Shown here: piece by piece, positions 38,591-38,678 of the stretch
Layout of the letters: every line of letters begins with the position of its first letter
How positions within the stretch are numbered: position 1 is the first letter of the stretch
Virus record (IMG/VR): IMGVR_UViG_3300032236_000267
Coordinates: 1-38,678 of that record
DNA: 38,678 nt
Source of the DNA: a virus
Reading direction: 5' to 3' (one strand)
Translations under genes and position numbers: made by a program
Notes under the pieces: generated by a model
What the model was told of the DNA's origin: nothing
Seen by the model: the letters and a program-made list of their open reading frames with translations, nothing else
Databases searched by the model: none

Positions 38591-38678
38591 TGTCTGACTT
38601 AGTTAAATGTGGTTGCGGTCGTAGTGAAAGTGGTTTCTGTGATGGAAGTCACAAACTAACCAATGAAGAATTCAAACA
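38591..38678 (+). CDS. CDGSH-type iron-sulfur protein (5' part, cut by window end)
   Basis: Twenty-nine codons are visible. After MSDLVK comes CGCGRSESGFCDGSHK, the three-Cys, one-His motif of CDGSH proteins that bind a redox-active 2Fe-2S cluster (mitoNEET family and small bacterial relatives). The spacing is one residue shorter than in mitoNEET between the second and third Cys, as in some short bacterial versions. It has AGGAG 5 bases upstream and its own promoter. The rest of the gene, and whether a second cluster motif exists, lies outside the window. Confidence 0.8.

Overview
The window is a stretch of a low-GC, T4-like tailed-phage (myovirus) genome. Every gene I can support lies on the + strand. 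The first half follows the T4 structural order: neck 13, 14, 15, terminase 16 and 17, sheath 18, tube 19, portal 20, core protein 67, an unassigned gene, protease 21, scaffold 22 and major capsid 23. It is followed by a T4-type recombination, transcription and replication set: uvsY, uvsW, late sigma 55, phoH, 47, 46, dNMP kinase, clamp 45, clamp loader 44/62 and regA. The layout resembles marine and freshwater T4-like phages of cyanobacteria, SAR11 and methylotrophic Methylophilales. A small gene that looks like a bona fide pqqA (precursor peptide of the methanol-dehydrogenase cofactor PQQ) points, by inference, to a methylotrophic or other PQQ-using host.

Layout. 1-1903: end of a possible adenylylsulfate-kinase-like gene, a 2OG-Fe(II) oxygenase and a GT4 glycosyltransferase. 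1924-15558: head, neck and tail module with late promoters (TATAAATA type) and two strong terminators. 15601-19350: uvsY, uvsW, a small gene, gene 55 and phoH. 19389-21390: a complete GroEL under its own sigma70-type promoter, with a small Cys/His protein. 21387-26132: 47/46, peptide deformylase and a DUF4338 (DruA-family) protein. 26194-30685: a GT-A glycosyltransferase, dNMP kinase, 45, two small genes, 44, 62 and regA; a repeated hairpin leader precedes 44. 30714-35824: accessory island with pqqA, a structured non-coding RNA, Hsp20, a 29-residue basic peptide, a tRNA-Gly-like RNA, tRNA-Gly, initiator tRNA, homospermidine synthase, a glycosyltransferase and a HAD-nucleotidyltransferase fusion. 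35864-37923: dense array of 22 tRNAs plus two odd structured elements. 37965-38678: HNH endonuclease and the start of a CDGSH iron-sulfur protein.

How it works together. Early genes appear to be read by host RNA polymerase from near-consensus TTGACA/TATAAT promoters. Virion genes, Hsp20 and homospermidine synthase appear to be read from late promoters by gp55 with gp45. The phage carries tRNAs for all 20 amino acids, including an initiator tRNA, plus peptide deformylase, GroEL and Hsp20: a nearly self-contained kit for translation and protein folding. PqqA, homospermidine synthase, the deformylase and the sugar enzymes are the main candidate metabolic genes.

The most unusual signals are the phage pqqA; a tRNA-Gln and a tRNA-Gly-like RNA that both replace the canonical T-loop with AGCAT; a tRNA-like element without CCA that sits on a 22-bp extended helix; the folded RNA downstream of pqqA; and mutually exclusive hairpins ahead of gene 44. 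All family assignments are from reading the sequence; no database search was run.
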